DNA from: Mycolicibacterium sp. P1-5
GTDB taxonomy: Bacteria > Actinomycetota > Actinomycetes > Mycobacteriales > Mycobacteriaceae
Direction of reading: 5' to 3'
Length of the DNA: 64,000 nucleotides
Assembly: GCF_008329565.1 (NCBI RefSeq)
Contig: NZ_NPKT01000002.1
Coordinates: 417,125-481,124 of the forward strand
The notes beneath the pieces were generated by a model, which was not told the origin of the DNA, did not search any database, and saw nothing but the letters and a program-made list of their open reading frames with translations. How positions within the stretch are numbered: position 1 is the stretch's first letter; every line of letters starts with the position of its first letter. Positions 48,808 through 58,422 of this stretch are shown piece by piece. The position numbers were made by a program, and so were the translations under genes.

Positions 48808-49241
48808 CCGAACCCGAGGACGACGGCGCCAGTCCGATGCCGATTCTGATCGCCCTGGCCGTAGCGGTGCTGGTGCTTGCCGCGGTGGGGATCGGTTGGT
48901 TGGTCAACAAGAAGCCGATGAACGAGGACGTCAAGGTCGGCCGCGCCGCCGTCGGCCAGAACGACGCACTGCAGCGCGACAACTACCCGGACTTCCGTAA
49001 GTACACCTGCGCCGCACAGCAGGGTGCCGAAGCGAATGTCCTTGCCGACCAACAGAAGTCGAAAGCCACGCACGGCGCACGGTACGTCGACGACATCACC
49101 GATGTGAAAGTCGACGGCGATAAGGCCACCGCGACCGTCACCTACCACTTCGAGCACGCGGCCGATAACAAGCTCAAGACGCCGATGACCTTCGCCCGCG
49201 AGAACGGGGAATGGACGGTCTGCTCGCCGGGGCCCGTCTAG
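48804..49241 (+). CDS. Single-pass membrane protein with NTF2-like external domain
   Basis: This 145-residue protein begins at a GTG overlapping the purT stop. One transmembrane helix (about 15-34) is followed by an external domain with YTCAAQQG and a C-terminal TVCSPG, whose cysteines could pair. The fold pattern (helical N-terminal part, then VKVDGDKATATVTY strands) is like the DUF4878/lumazine-binding NTF2-like domain in the Rv0361-type protein at 29949-30680. Function is unknown; the purT linkage suggests only co-expression. Confidence 0.72.
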   Translation: MTEPEDDGASPMPILIALAVAVLVLAAVGIGWLVNKKPMNEDVKVGRAAVGQNDALQRDNYPDFRKYTCAAQQGAEANVLADQQKSKATHGARYVDDITDVKVDGDKATATVTYHFEHAADNKLKTPMTFARENGEWTVCSPGPV

Positions 49242-49284
49242 GTGCGCGCGGTTCGTCCAAGGTAGTTGTGGGAGACTCGGGCAC

Positions 49285-49698
49285 GTGAGCTATGCAGGAG
49301 ATATCACCCCTGAGGAGAGCTGGAAGTTGCTCAGCGAGAACCCCGACGCGGTGCTGGTGGACTGTCGCACCGACGCCGAATGGCGCTGGGTCGGCGTGCC
49401 CGATCTGACCAGCCTGGGTCGCAACGTGGTGTTCGTCGAGTGGAATCGGGGCAACGGTCAGCGCAACGAGAACTTCGTCGCTGAACTGACCGCCGCCGGT
49501 GTCACGCCCGGCGAACGTCCGGTGGTGTTCATCTGCCGCTCCGGCAACCGTTCCATTCCGGCGGCCGAGATGGCGACTGCCGCGGGGATCGCGCCGTCCT
49601 ACAACATGCTTGACGGGTTCGAAGGCCAGCTCGATTCCGACGGCCACCGCGGCAGCAACGGCTGGCGCGCGCTGGGTCTGCCCTGGAAGCAGTCATGA
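49285..49698 (+). CDS. Rhodanese-like sulfurtransferase (Rv0390-like)
   Basis: This 137-residue single-domain rhodanese has the active-site loop CRSGNRS (Cys84) and the preceding LVDCRTDAEW strand. Such proteins transfer sulfane sulfur; the substrate here is unknown. The 3' end overlaps the metZ ATG, so it is translationally coupled to the sulfhydrylase, in agreement with Rv0390-metZ in M. tuberculosis, and it may supply or handle sulfide/persulfide for that step. Confidence 0.9.
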   Translation: MSYAGDITPEESWKLLSENPDAVLVDCRTDAEWRWVGVPDLTSLGRNVVFVEWNRGNGQRNENFVAELTAAGVTPGERPVVFICRSGNRSIPAAEMATAAGIAPSYNMLDGFEGQLDSDGHRGSNGWRALGLPWKQS

Positions 49699-50915
49699 CC
49701 GACTCGGCTGATCCGGTGCCCTCGGTCCGCATTCCCGCGCCGCTGCCCGATGGTGTCAGCCAGGCGACCCTCGGCGTGCGGGGCGGTCTGTTGCGCTCCG
49801 GGTTCGAGGAGACCGCCGAGGGGCTGTACCTCACCTCGGGCTATGTGTACGCCTCGGCCGCTGAGGCGGAGAAGTCGTTCACCGGTGAGATCGACCGGTT
49901 TGTGTACTCGCGCTACGGCAACCCGACGATTTCGATGTTCGAGGAACGTCTGCGGCTGATCGAGGGCGCGCCTGCCGCGTTCGCCACGGCGTCTGGCATG
50001 GCTGCGGTGTTCACCTCGCTGGGTGCACTGCTGGGTGCCGGGGACCGGTTGGTCGCCGCGCGCAGCCTGTTCGGCTCGTGCTTCGTGGTGTGCAACGAGA
50101 TCTTGCCGCGCTGGGGTGTGGAGACCGTCTTCGTCGACGGCGACGACCTGTCGCAGTGGGAGCAGGCGCTTTCGGTGCCCACCCAAGCGGTGTTCTTCGA
50201 GACCCCGTCCAACCCGATGCAGTCGCTGGTCGACATCGCCGCGGTTTCCGAGATGGCGCACGCTGCGGGTGCAAAAGTGGTGTTGGACAACGTGTTTGCC
50301 ACTCCGCTGCTGCAGCAGGGCTTCCCGCTCGGCGCAGATGTGGTGGTGTACTCGGGCACCAAGCATATCGACGGTCAGGGCCGGGTGCTCGGCGGAGCGA
50401 TCCTCGGCGACAAGGAGTACATCGACGGCCCGGTGCAGAAACTGATGCGCCACACCGGACCCGCCCTGTCGGCGTTCAACGCCTGGGTGCTGCTGAAGGG
50501 TTTGGAGACGATGGCGGTGCGGGTGGACTACTCGAACCGCTCCGCGCAGCGGATCGCCGAATTCCTGGAAGCCCAGCCGGGTGTGAACTGGGTGAAATAC
50601 CCGTTCCTGGAATCGCATCCGCAGTTCGACTTGGCCAAGCGCCAGATGCGCGGCGGCGGCACCGTGTTGACGTTCGAACTCGATGGCGGGAAGGAGCGGG
50701 CGTTCGAGGTGCTGGACAAGCTGCAGGTGATCGACATCTCGAACAACCTCGGCGACGCCAAATCGCTTGTCACGCATCCAGCTACCACCACCCACCGCGC
50801 AATGGGCCCGGAAGGCCGCGCCTCGATCGGGCTCGGCGACGGGGTGGTCCGGATCTCGGTGGGGCTGGAAGGCACCGACGATCTGATCACCGACCTGGAA
50901 CGTGCGCTGGGCTAA
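49695..50915 (+). CDS. metZ: O-succinylhomoserine sulfhydrylase
   Basis: This 406-residue Cys/Met-metabolism PLP enzyme makes homocysteine from O-succinyl(acetyl)homoserine and sulfide. The PLP Lys lies in VVVYSGTKHIDGQG (about 218), and the phosphate-binding region is ATASGMAAVFTSL. The C-terminal VRISVGLEGTDDLITDLERAL is a typical family end. It corresponds to Rv0391. It overlaps the rhodanese gene and is followed by a small hypothetical gene. Confidence 0.95.
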   Translation: MTDSADPVPSVRIPAPLPDGVSQATLGVRGGLLRSGFEETAEGLYLTSGYVYASAAEAEKSFTGEIDRFVYSRYGNPTISMFEERLRLIEGAPAAFATASGMAAVFTSLGALLGAGDRLVAARSLFGSCFVVCNEILPRWGVETVFVDGDDLSQWEQALSVPTQAVFFETPSNPMQSLVDIAAVSEMAHAAGAKVVLDNVFATPLLQQGFPLGADVVVYSGTKHIDGQGRVLGGAILGDKEYIDGPVQKLMRHTGPALSAFNAWVLLKGLETMAVRVDYSNRSAQRIAEFLEAQPGVNWVKYPFLESHPQFDLAKRQMRGGGTVLTFELDGGKERAFEVLDKLQVIDISNNLGDAKSLVTHPATTTHRAMGPEGRASIGLGDGVVRISVGLEGTDDLITDLERALG

Positions 50916-50916
50916 C

Positions 50917-51357
50917 ATGTCCCGCAACTCCGACGCAAAGAAAGCTCGCCGCAAGAAGCGGCAGTCCGGCCGTGACGCACGGTGGCTTCCCGACGATGTG
51001 GCGGCCACGGTCGACGACGTCGATGTCGAGCTCGCTCAAGCCGTCGAGACCTTCGACCAGTGGATGACCTCTCGCGGCTGGACATTCGACGCCGAGTTCT
51101 CCACCGACACGCTGATCAGCTGGTTCTACGAGCCATCGGCCGCCGCGGTCCCCGACGAGAGGTACGAGCCGGTCACTCGGGTCTGGATCACCGCCTCCGG
51201 CGCAGAGGACGACTTCCCGGAGAGTGTCAGTGCGGTGCTGGTCGGCACCGGCGAGGAGCGGGGCGCGCTCTACACCATCGAGCCGGAAGTGCTTCTCGCG
51301 CAGATCGACTCGGTCGAGTCATATCGCCCCGGCGACGCTGTGCCGACGCTCGGCTGA
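50917..51357 (+). CDS. Small cytoplasmic hypothetical protein
   Basis: This 146-residue protein starts 1 bp after metZ. The N-terminus is very basic (SRNSDAKKARRKKRQSGRD) and could bind nucleic acid or ribosomes; the rest is acidic with no recognised domain. The ATG at 50917 was preferred over an upstream GTG that overlaps metZ. Confidence 0.68.
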   Translation: MSRNSDAKKARRKKRQSGRDARWLPDDVAATVDDVDVELAQAVETFDQWMTSRGWTFDAEFSTDTLISWFYEPSAAAVPDERYEPVTRVWITASGAEDDFPESVSAVLVGTGEERGALYTIEPEVLLAQIDSVESYRPGDAVPTLG

Positions 51358-51433
51358 TGTCGGTGAGGCTGTAGGTGCCGTCCGAAAGTGCGAGCAGGCG
51401 TGTCGATACCTACAGCCTGGACGCTTTGTGAAG

Positions 51434-51805
51434 CTAGGAGACGAGCAGCAGCGCCGCTATCGCGAGCATGACGATGGCTGTGCCGCCGTGGACACCGAAA
51501 GCGACCGGCTTGGGGCCGTCGTTCTTGAGCACTATCGCAGCGTCGGCCGCTGGAATCACCGTGGCGGCCAATATGATCCACCCGAGTAGATGCGTAGCAC
51601 CGGCGAGCATCAAGATGGCGATGAACAATCCTGAGGCGATGTCTCGCACGCCCTTGGCGCTCAGATACGCGCGCACGAATTTCTGGTCTGGGCCGGGCGG
51701 CACCCCGTAGCCGGCGGCGGCTATCGCGGGCGTGATGAGGAACCGCGCGCCGATGAAGACGATGGCGACGGCAATGAGTCCGGAGAGTGCGTAGCCAGTG
51801 ATCAT
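51434..51805 (-). CDS. DUF4267 small membrane protein
   Basis: This 123-residue protein has four hydrophobic helices, including ALSGLIAVAIVFIGARFLI, and an internal motif RAYLSAKGVRDIASGLFI that fits the DUF4267 family. I chose ATG 51805; ATG 51826 would add seven residues and overlap the upstream gene. It is probably co-transcribed with the DUF1772 gene, whose stop lies 23 bp upstream. Function is unknown. Confidence 0.75.
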   Translation of the reverse strand: MITGYALSGLIAVAIVFIGARFLITPAIAAAGYGVPPGPDQKFVRAYLSAKGVRDIASGLFIAILMLAGATHLLGWIILAATVIPAADAAIVLKNDGPKPVAFGVHGGTAIVMLAIAALLLVS

Positions 51806-51828
51806 GGTGAGAGTCCCCTGATGCATCG

Positions 51829-52305
51829 TCAGATCGCCAGCGCTACGCAAAGGCCGGCTACTGCGAGCCCTTGCAGGATCGCGCGGGCATTGATGACCTG
51901 ATCCCACTTCGCCTGCAGTGCACGGCCGTTGGGTAGTGCCTGGCGGTCGACAGCGGCCACCGTCATTTGGCGGTTGATCGGTGCGCTGACCCGGGTGTAG
52001 ATCGTGAGCCAAACCAGCAGCAGAACCAAAGCAATGGTTGCCGCGATTGCCTGCGCGCGGTGGTCGGCCGCCGCTGCCAGCACTGCACTTACCACGGTGG
52101 CCAGTACGCCGAGTATGCCCGGCACCGGCATTCTCCGGTCGCCGTAGCGGTGCACCAGACCCGCGACCGAAACCAGCGCGCCGTCGTCGACCGATGCCAG
52201 AGCAGGCCGCAGCACGATCGCGCAGAACACGTCAGTGCCGTACACCACCCCGGTCGCCAGCACCGCGACCACTAGTGCGAGTCGGCTGATGAGGTCGTAA
52301 TCCAT
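51829..52305 (-). CDS. DUF1772 membrane protein
   Basis: This 158-residue protein has four transmembrane segments, a conserved N-terminal GVVYGTDVFCAIVLRPAL block and a family-like GLVHRYGDRRMPVPGI loop. GGAAGGGAG stands 6 bases before the ATG at 52305. It is the first gene of a two-gene operon divergent from a TetR regulator, with one operator-like repeat 27 bp upstream. Function is unknown. Confidence 0.8.
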   Translation of the reverse strand: MDYDLISRLALVVAVLATGVVYGTDVFCAIVLRPALASVDDGALVSVAGLVHRYGDRRMPVPGILGVLATVVSAVLAAAADHRAQAIAATIALVLLLVWLTIYTRVSAPINRQMTVAAVDRQALPNGRALQAKWDQVINARAILQGLAVAGLCVALAI

Positions 52306-52331
52306 GTTGAGCTCCCTTCCGGGCCAGGTGC

Positions 52332-52394
52332 TAGCAATGCTAACTCCCAAAGGGAAGGTGCGCAATAGCGCCGCTATTTGTTCTAGCGGTGCTA
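52332..52394. promoter_or_regulatory. Three TetR-type operator repeats TAGC-N3-GCTA
   Basis: The palindrome TAGC-N3-GCTA occurs three times in the 98-bp divergent gap: at 52332-52342, 52366-52376 (within a perfect 15-bp AATAGCG-C-CGCTATT) and 52384-52394. The first lies close to the DUF1772 start and the last 9 bp before the TetR start codon. Binding by the adjacent TetR is inferred from position and repetition. Confidence 0.7.
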
Positions 52395-52403
52395 TCGTGC
52401 GGT

Positions 52404-52988
52404 ATGGCCATCGATGATCGCCGCGAGCGCGACCGGACGGCACGCCGGCGGCTGATCGTCGCTACGGCCCGCACCGTGGCCGAGGCGGAGGGCTGGGAGG
52501 CCGTCACCACCCGTCGCTTGTCGACGGAGATCGAGTACAGCCAGCCGGTGTTGTACAAGCATTTCAGCGGTATGGAGCAGATCGCGGATGCGGTCGCGCT
52601 CGACGGATTCGGCGAACTCGCGCACGCGATGCGGGAGGCCCGCTCGAGTCCCGACCCGAGCGGCAACGCCCTGACCCGGATCGCGCATGCCTACCTGGAC
52701 TTCGCTCGCCAGAACCCAGCGGTTTACGACGCGATGTTCACCCGCGCCACCGGACTGCGCTTCGCCGCAGCCGAAACCCCACCCGAGCTCGAGGCGGCCT
52801 TCGAGGAAATCCGTTGTGGAATAGCCGAGGTCACCGGTGATCGGGACGCCGACACCCTCACCGAAGTGTTCTGGGCGGCGCTGCACGGACTGGTCACGCT
52901 CACCCGGGCCGGCCGACTGCGTCCCGACTACGACGCCGAGCGGGTGCGGCTGCTGGTCGACGAGTTCACCGACCAACCGACGGGCTAG
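52404..52988 (+). CDS. TetR-family transcriptional regulator
   Basis: This 194-residue protein has an N-terminal HTH (TTRRLSTEIEYSQPVLYKHFSGMEQIADAVA) and a helical ligand-binding domain. ATG 52404 is preceded closely by the third operator repeat, consistent with autorepression. The C-terminus overlaps the convergent SDR gene by 4 bp. The likely targets are its own gene and the DUF1772-DUF4267 operon. Confidence 0.92.
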   Translation: MAIDDRRERDRTARRRLIVATARTVAEAEGWEAVTTRRLSTEIEYSQPVLYKHFSGMEQIADAVALDGFGELAHAMREARSSPDPSGNALTRIAHAYLDFARQNPAVYDAMFTRATGLRFAAAETPPELEAAFEEIRCGIAEVTGDRDADTLTEVFWAALHGLVTLTRAGRLRPDYDAERVRLLVDEFTDQPTG

Positions 52989-53848
52989 GGCTTGTCCGGG
53001 GTCTCCACCACACCGGTCGCGCTCTGGGCCCGCTTCTCGTAGGCGGCGCGGGCGCTGGTGTCGAAGTCGAGAAACACCCGGTCGGTGCCCATCCGCGTGG
53101 ACAACCAGCGCCGGCCGCGCGGCGGCAGGAACATCACCGCGGCAGCCAGGAAACGCGAGAAACCGGGAACAGAGATCGACGTCGTCGGCTTGTCCAGTGC
53201 CTTGACCACCGCCGCGGCGATGTCCTCGGGCTGCACCGGCTTGGTGGCGGCCGTGGTGTGGGTGCCCGAGATCAGCTCGGTGTTGGTGAATGTCGGCATG
53301 ACACAGCTGATTTGGACACCCTGCGGCGCGTACTCGTCGGCCAGCCCGGTAGACAGTCCGACCACCGCGAACTTGGTACCCGCGTACAGCGCCTGCCCCG
53401 GCACCGCGAGCATGCCGGCCATCGAGGCGATGTTGACGATGTGGCCGCTGCGGCGCCTGACCATTTCGGGAAGCACCAGCCGGCAGCCGGTGAGCACGCC
53501 ATAGAAGTTCACCTCGACGGCGGTGCGCACCGCTTGGTCGGTGTGGTCGAGGAAGGGCCCGACCGGCATGACGCCGGCGTTGTTGATCAGTACGTCGATG
53601 TGTCCGCCGCCGTCAGCGCGGGCCTTGTCGAGGAAGGTTGCGAACGACTCGGGGTCGCTGACATCGAGCGGATAGCCCGAGACCGGCCCGAGCTTGCTGA
53701 GCTGGGCGACCGCCGACTCCTCGAGCGCTACATCCCGGTCACCGATCACCACCCGTGCGCCGCGTTGCAGGAGGGCCCGTGCGGTGGCGAAACCGATGCC
53801 TCGCGCAGCGCCGGTGATCGCGATGGTCTTGCCGCGGATCTTGTCCAT
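52985..53848 (-). CDS. Short-chain dehydrogenase/reductase
   Basis: This 287-residue classical SDR starts at ATG 53848 (MDKIRGKTIAITGAARGIG). It has NNAGVM, a catalytic Ser in NIASMAG and YAGTK. The sequence DRD at the end of the second strand suggests NAD preference. The C-terminal extension (PPRGRRWLSTRM) is basic. Upstream frame extension runs into the palindromic repeat and is rejected. The substrate is unknown. Confidence 0.85.
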   Translation of the reverse strand: MDKIRGKTIAITGAARGIGFATARALLQRGARVVIGDRDVALEESAVAQLSKLGPVSGYPLDVSDPESFATFLDKARADGGGHIDVLINNAGVMPVGPFLDHTDQAVRTAVEVNFYGVLTGCRLVLPEMVRRRSGHIVNIASMAGMLAVPGQALYAGTKFAVVGLSTGLADEYAPQGVQISCVMPTFTNTELISGTHTTAATKPVQPEDIAAAVVKALDKPTTSISVPGFSRFLAAAVMFLPPRGRRWLSTRMGTDRVFLDFDTSARAAYEKRAQSATGVVETPDKP

Positions 53849-53919
53849 GGCCAGGGACTTTACAGGTGTCAAATATTCGGCGAAAGGTTGTTGTGCGATC
53901 GACCGTGTACTGAGGGCTT

Positions 53920-53995
53920 CGAGCGTGCGTCCAGGCCGAAATTTCTCCCGAACCGTCGCCCTCAATGCACGCTCGCCGCCCTGGCTGCACACTCG
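53920..53995. repeat. Intergenic imperfect palindrome
   Basis: Outer 17-nt arms at 53920-53936 and 53979-53995 pair at 13 of 17 positions. A nested perfect 9-bp pair is present (CGAGCGTGC at 53920-53928 with GCACGCTCG at 53967-53975), so alternative foldings exist. This is the third type of long extragenic palindrome in the window. It lies between divergent SDR and GNAT genes, 5 bp before the GNAT start. Confidence 0.5.
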
Positions 53996-54000
53996 ACGGG

Positions 54001-54489
54001 GTGAACCGATTGCGCTTCGTCCCGGTCGACGAGGACGACCCGCTCGCACAGCCGCTGCTGGCCGAACTCGCCGTGGAGTACGCGACCCGCTACGAGGCTC
54101 CCGAATCGGCGGTCGCGCGGTGGCTGCGCAATCATCCGGCCGAACAGTTTCGCTCGCCCGGCGGCGGCATGCTCATCGGACTGCTCGACGATCAGCCGGT
54201 GACCGGTGGCGCGTTCTGCCGCTTCGATGACGACACCGCCGAACTCAAGCGGATCTGGACCGACAGCCGGCACCGGCGCCAAGGCCATGCTGCGACGCTC
54301 CTCGCGGCGTTGGAGGCCGAGATCGCCCGCCGTGGCTACCGGCGCATCTATCTGACCACCGGCAACCGGCAACCCGAAGCCGAAGCGCTCTATGGCAGCG
54401 CCGGCTATAGCCGGCTGGACGAGCCACTACCCAGTGACTCCGAGCAGTATCCGATCGCGTTCGTCAAAACGCTCACTGTCTCGAACTGA
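54001..54489 (+). CDS. GNAT-family acetyltransferase
   Basis: This 162-residue protein has the acetyl-CoA pyrophosphate-binding motif RRQGHAATLLAALE and a C-terminal GYSRL strand, typical of GNAT acetyltransferases. The acceptor substrate is unknown. The GTG at 54001 was chosen because it immediately follows the palindrome; an upstream ATG would translate the repeat. Confidence 0.85.
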   Translation: MNRLRFVPVDEDDPLAQPLLAELAVEYATRYEAPESAVARWLRNHPAEQFRSPGGGMLIGLLDDQPVTGGAFCRFDDDTAELKRIWTDSRHRRQGHAATLLAALEAEIARRGYRRIYLTTGNRQPEAEALYGSAGYSRLDEPLPSDSEQYPIAFVKTLTVSN

Positions 54490-54519
54490 ATATCCAGCGG
54501 CACAAGCCAATTCGGTGAC

Positions 54520-55254
54520 TCAAGCCGAGGTCGCCTGACGCGCCGCCTCGCGAACCGGCCCGATCCACAGGTCGCCGTGCCCGGGGATCAGCACATCGGT
54601 TTCGAGCATCGCCAATTCGGACAGACTGCGCACGCAGCCCGGCTCGTCGTGGTTGAACACCCGGTGTAGCAGCTGCGGACCCTTGTTCGGGGACAGCGGA
54701 TGTCCGGTCACCAGCGCGTCACCGGCGACCAGGACGCCGTCGACGATGTAGGAACAGTGCCCGCCGGTGTGACCCGGCGTCGGCACCGGCAGCGGCCGGC
54801 CGGGGAGTTTCTGGGCGATGTCGTCGGTGAGCACACCCGCGGTCGGAATGCCTTCATGAGTCAGCGCCCCCTTGCGCATGATGTCCAGCGACCACTTCAC
54901 CCAGCGCGGCCGCCAGGCGTGCAGCATCAGATCGCGCGGCGAGGCCTGCTGCAGATACTCGCGCTTGGCGTGGCCGACCTCGTCGGCGTGGCAGTAGACC
55001 GGGGTGCCGTGGGTCTTGGCGAACCAGATCGCGGTGCCGAAGTGGTCGACGTGCGCGTGGGTCAACAGGATTGCCGTCACGTCGGCCGGACCGAACCCGA
55101 GTTCGCGCAGTGACGTCAGGACGTCGTCGCGGCTGCCGGGGAAGCCGGCGTCGATCAGCATGACACCCGCATCGTCGGTGACGATGGTCCAGTTGACCAG
55201 CGGCGTTTGCGCCATATGGACGCGCTCGGTGATAGCGGTCAGGGCCACGGCCAT
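54520..55254 (-). CDS. Metallo-beta-lactamase-fold hydrolase (Rv0406c-like)
   Basis: This 244-residue protein has the zinc motif THAHVDHFG, a downstream TPGHTGGH and a terminal IPGHGD metal-ligand site. It is a glyoxalase II/lactonase-type hydrolase without a signal peptide. It corresponds to Rv0406c, next to fgd1 in M. tuberculosis, and is divergent from fgd1 here. The substrate is unknown. Confidence 0.9.
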   Translation of the reverse strand: MAVALTAITERVHMAQTPLVNWTIVTDDAGVMLIDAGFPGSRDDVLTSLRELGFGPADVTAILLTHAHVDHFGTAIWFAKTHGTPVYCHADEVGHAKREYLQQASPRDLMLHAWRPRWVKWSLDIMRKGALTHEGIPTAGVLTDDIAQKLPGRPLPVPTPGHTGGHCSYIVDGVLVAGDALVTGHPLSPNKGPQLLHRVFNHDEPGCVRSLSELAMLETDVLIPGHGDLWIGPVREAARQATSA

Positions 55255-55330
55255 GACGCAAGTCTAGGCGGGTGACCGTGAATAGGACTCGGCCACTCGC
55301 TGTCCACCGAAGGGGAGTAGAAACGAGGGC

Positions 55331-56341
55331 GTGGCTGAACTGAAACTGGGTTATAAGGCATCGGCGGAGCAGTTCGCGCCGCGCGAGTTGGTCGAGCTGG
55401 CGGTGCTGGCCGAGGCGCACGGAATGGACAGCGCGACGGTGAGCGACCACTTCCAGCCGTGGCGTCACGAGGGCGGGCACGCACCGTTCTCCCTGGCGTG
55501 GATGACGGCGGTGGGCGAGCGCACCAAGCGGCTGATCTTGGGCACATCGGTGCTGACCCCCACCTTCCGCTACAACCCGGCGGTCATCGCCCAGGCGTTC
55601 GCCACCATGGGGTGCCTGTACCCCGACCGAATCTTCCTCGGGGTTGGCACCGGCGAGTCGCTCAACGAGATCGCCACCGGTTACGAGGGTGAGTGGCCGG
55701 AGTTCAAGGAACGGTATGCGCGCCTACGCGAATCGGTGCGGCTGATGCGCGAGTTGTGGCTGGGCGACCGCGTCGACTTCGAGGGTGAGTACTACAAGAC
55801 CAAGGGTGCCTCGATCTACGACGTGCCCGAGGGCGGCATCCCGATCTACATCGCCGCGGGCGGCCCGCAGGTGGCCAAGTACGCCGGCCGCGCGGGTGAC
55901 GGGTTCATCTGCACCTCCGGCAAGGGCGAGGAGCTGTACAAGGACAAGCTCATTCCCGCCATGAAAGAGGGCGCCGAGGCGGCGGGCAAGAACCCCGACG
56001 ACATCGACCGGATGATCGAGATCAAGATCTCCTACGACACCGATCCCGAACTGGCGCTAGAGAATACGCGGTTCTGGGCACCGCTCTCGCTGACCGCCGA
56101 GCAGAAGACCAACATCCACGATCCCCTCGAAATGGAGAAGGCCGCCGACGAGCTGCCCATCGAGCAGGTCGCCAAGCGGTGGATCGTTGCCTCGGATCCC
56201 GACGAAGCGGTCGAAAAGGTCGGCGATTACGTCAAATACGGGCTGAACCACCTGGTGTTCCACGCGCCCGGACACGACCAGCGCCGGTTCCTCGACCTGT
56301 TCCAGAGGGACCTGGAGCCGCGGCTGCGCAAGCTCGGCTAG
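55331..56341 (+). CDS. fgd1: F420-dependent glucose-6-phosphate dehydrogenase
   Basis: This 336-residue luciferase-like TIM-barrel enzyme oxidises glucose 6-phosphate with coenzyme F420, producing F420H2 used for redox defence and nitroimidazole activation. Signature regions include [28 protein letters not shown] and [15 protein letters not shown]. The length equals the mycobacterial enzyme (Rv0407). It stands 11 bp upstream of pta, so the fgd1-pta-ackA order is conserved. Confidence 0.97.
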   Translation: MAELKLGYKASAEQFAPRELVELAVLAEAHGMDSATVSDHFQPWRHEGGHAPFSLAWMTAVGERTKRLILGTSVLTPTFRYNPAVIAQAFATMGCLYPDRIFLGVGTGESLNEIATGYEGEWPEFKERYARLRESVRLMRELWLGDRVDFEGEYYKTKGASIYDVPEGGIPIYIAAGGPQVAKYAGRAGDGFICTSGKGEELYKDKLIPAMKEGAEAAGKNPDDIDRMIEIKISYDTDPELALENTRFWAPLSLTAEQKTNIHDPLEMEKAADELPIEQVAKRWIVASDPDEAVEKVGDYVKYGLNHLVFHAPGHDQRRFLDLFQRDLEPRLRKLG

Positions 56342-56352
56342 GGTCTGGTGGG

Positions 56353-58422
56353 GTGACCGCCGCCCGCACCACGTCGATCTACATCGCCTCGCCCGAGGGC
56401 GACACCGGCAAGTCCACCGTCGCACTCGGGATCCTGCACCGGTTGACGGCGATGGTGCCGCGGGCGGGGGTGTTCCGGCCGATCACCCGACGCGAGAATC
56501 GCGACTACATCCTGGAGTTGTTGCTGGCGCACAGCAATGCGGGTTTGACGTATGAAGAGTGCGTCGGCGTCAGCTATGAACGGCTGCATGCCGATCCCGA
56601 CGGCGCGATCGCCGACATCGTCGACCGCTACCACGATGTGGCCGACCGCTGCGACGCGGTGGTGATCGTCGGATCGGACTACACCGACGTCGCTACCCCC
56701 ACCGAGCTGAGTGTGAACGCCCGCATCGCCGCCAACCTGGGTGCCCCTGTGCTGCTCTCGGTGCGGGCCCGCGACCGCACGCCGGCAGAAGTCGCTCAGG
56801 TCATCGAGCTGTGCCTGGCTGAATTGGCGGCCCAGCACGCCCACACCGCGGCGGTGGTGGCCAACCGCGCCGACCCGGCCCAGTTGGCGGCCGTTGCGGA
56901 AGCCTGCGCCGGTTTCGAGCCGCGGGTGTACGTGCTGCCCGAGGAACCACTGTTGGTGGCGCCCACCGTCGCCGACCTGAGCGCCGCCGTCGACGGTGTT
57001 CTGGTCCACGGCGACAAGTCGCTGTTGGGGCGCGAGGCGATGGGCGTGCTGGTGGCGGGTATGACCGCCGAGCACTGTCTGGAACGGCTCACCGAGGGAG
57101 TCGCGGTGATCACGCCGGGCGACCGCTCCGACGTGGTGCTGGCGGTGACCAGTGCGCACGCGGCGGAGGGATTCCCGTCGCTGTCCGCGATCATCCTCAA
57201 CGGCGGTCTGCCGCTGCACCGCTCGATCGCCCAGCTGGTCAACGGGCTGCGGTTGCGGCTGCCGGTCATCGCCTCCGATCTGGGCACTTTCGAGACCGCA
57301 AGCGCGGTGGCGAGCACCAGGGGTCGGGTCACCGCCAACTCGCAGCGCAAGATCGACACCGCGATCGCCCTGATGGAGCGCTACGTCGACATCGACGAAC
57401 TGCAGGACCGGCTCAGCTTGCCGATCCCGACGGTGACCACGCCGCAGATGTTCACCTATCAGCTGATGGAGCGGGCCCGAGCCGACCGCAAACGGATCGT
57501 GCTGCCCGAGGGGGATGACGACCGCATCCTGCGCGCGGCCGGACGGCTGCTCCGCCGCGGCGTCGCCGATCTGACCATCCTCGGCGAAGAGTCTCAAGTG
57601 CGTTCTCGCGCAGCGGAGTTGGGTGTGGATCTGGCGGCGGCCACCGTACTGAACCCGCGCACCAGCGAACTGTGTGATCAGTTCGCCGCCCAGTACGCCG
57701 AGCTTCGCAAGAAGAAGGGCGTGACGGTCGAACAAGCCCGCGAGATCATCCACGACGTGTCCTACTTCGGAACCATGTTGGTGCACAACGGCATTGTCGA
57801 TGGCATGGTCTCCGGCGCCGCCCACACCACCGCGCATACCGTGCGGCCGGCCTTCGAGATCATCAAGACCCAACCCGACGTCTCGACGGTGTCGAGCATC
57901 TTCTTGATGTGCCTGTCCGACCGGGTGCTGGCCTACGGCGACTGCGCGATCGTGCCGGACCCGACCGCCGAGGAACTCGCCGACATCGCGATCAGCTCGG
58001 CCCGCACTGCCGCGCAGTTTGACATCGATCCGCGGGTGGCGATGCTGTCCTACTCGACCGGCAGTTCGGGCAGCGGCAGCGGTGTCGAGAAGGTCAGGGC
58101 GGCAACCGAATTGGTCCGTAAACGCGCACCGGAGCTACTGGTGGAAGGACCGATCCAATACGACGCCGCCGTCGATGCCACCGTCGCCGCCGCCAAGATG
58201 CCGGGCTCTGAGGTGGCAGGCCGGGCGACGGTGCTGATCTTCCCCGACCTCAACACCGGAAACAACACCTACAAAGCCGTGCAGCGCAGCGCGGGCGCGA
58301 TCGCGATCGGTCCCGTGCTGCAGGGGCTGAACAAACCCGTCAACGACCTCTCCCGCGGAGCGCTGGTCGAGGACATCGTCAACACGGTCGCGATCACCGC
58401 CATCCAAGCTCAGGGACTGTGA
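56353..58422 (+). CDS. pta: Phosphate acetyltransferase with N-terminal DRTGG/P-loop domain
   Basis: This 689-residue long-form Pta converts acetyl-CoA and phosphate to acetyl phosphate. The N-terminal 350 residues form a P-loop ([14 protein letters not shown]) and DRTGG-like regulatory domain; the catalytic PTA domain occupies about 360-680 ([29 protein letters not shown]). The GTG at 56353 gives the same length as Rv0408; upstream frame extension overlaps fgd1. ackA overlaps or abuts its stop, so the acetate pathway is encoded as one unit. Confidence 0.96.
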   Translation: MTAARTTSIYIASPEGDTGKSTVALGILHRLTAMVPRAGVFRPITRRENRDYILELLLAHSNAGLTYEECVGVSYERLHADPDGAIADIVDRYHDVADRCDAVVIVGSDYTDVATPTELSVNARIAANLGAPVLLSVRARDRTPAEVAQVIELCLAELAAQHAHTAAVVANRADPAQLAAVAEACAGFEPRVYVLPEEPLLVAPTVADLSAAVDGVLVHGDKSLLGREAMGVLVAGMTAEHCLERLTEGVAVITPGDRSDVVLAVTSAHAAEGFPSLSAIILNGGLPLHRSIAQLVNGLRLRLPVIASDLGTFETASAVASTRGRVTANSQRKIDTAIALMERYVDIDELQDRLSLPIPTVTTPQMFTYQLMERARADRKRIVLPEGDDDRILRAAGRLLRRGVADLTILGEESQVRSRAAELGVDLAAATVLNPRTSELCDQFAAQYAELRKKKGVTVEQAREIIHDVSYFGTMLVHNGIVDGMVSGAAHTTAHTVRPAFEIIKTQPDVSTVSSIFLMCLSDRVLAYGDCAIVPDPTAEELADIAISSARTAAQFDIDPRVAMLSYSTGSSGSGSGVEKVRAATELVRKRAPELLVEGPIQYDAAVDATVAAAKMPGSEVAGRATVLIFPDLNTGNNTYKAVQRSAGAIAIGPVLQGLNKPVNDLSRGALVEDIVNTVAITAIQAQGL

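Noticed and set aside
56338..57873. 511-codon open frame on the minus strand
   Set aside because: It is antisense to pta, whose sequence is unmistakable; long antisense frames are expected in GC-rich DNA with strong third-position bias.
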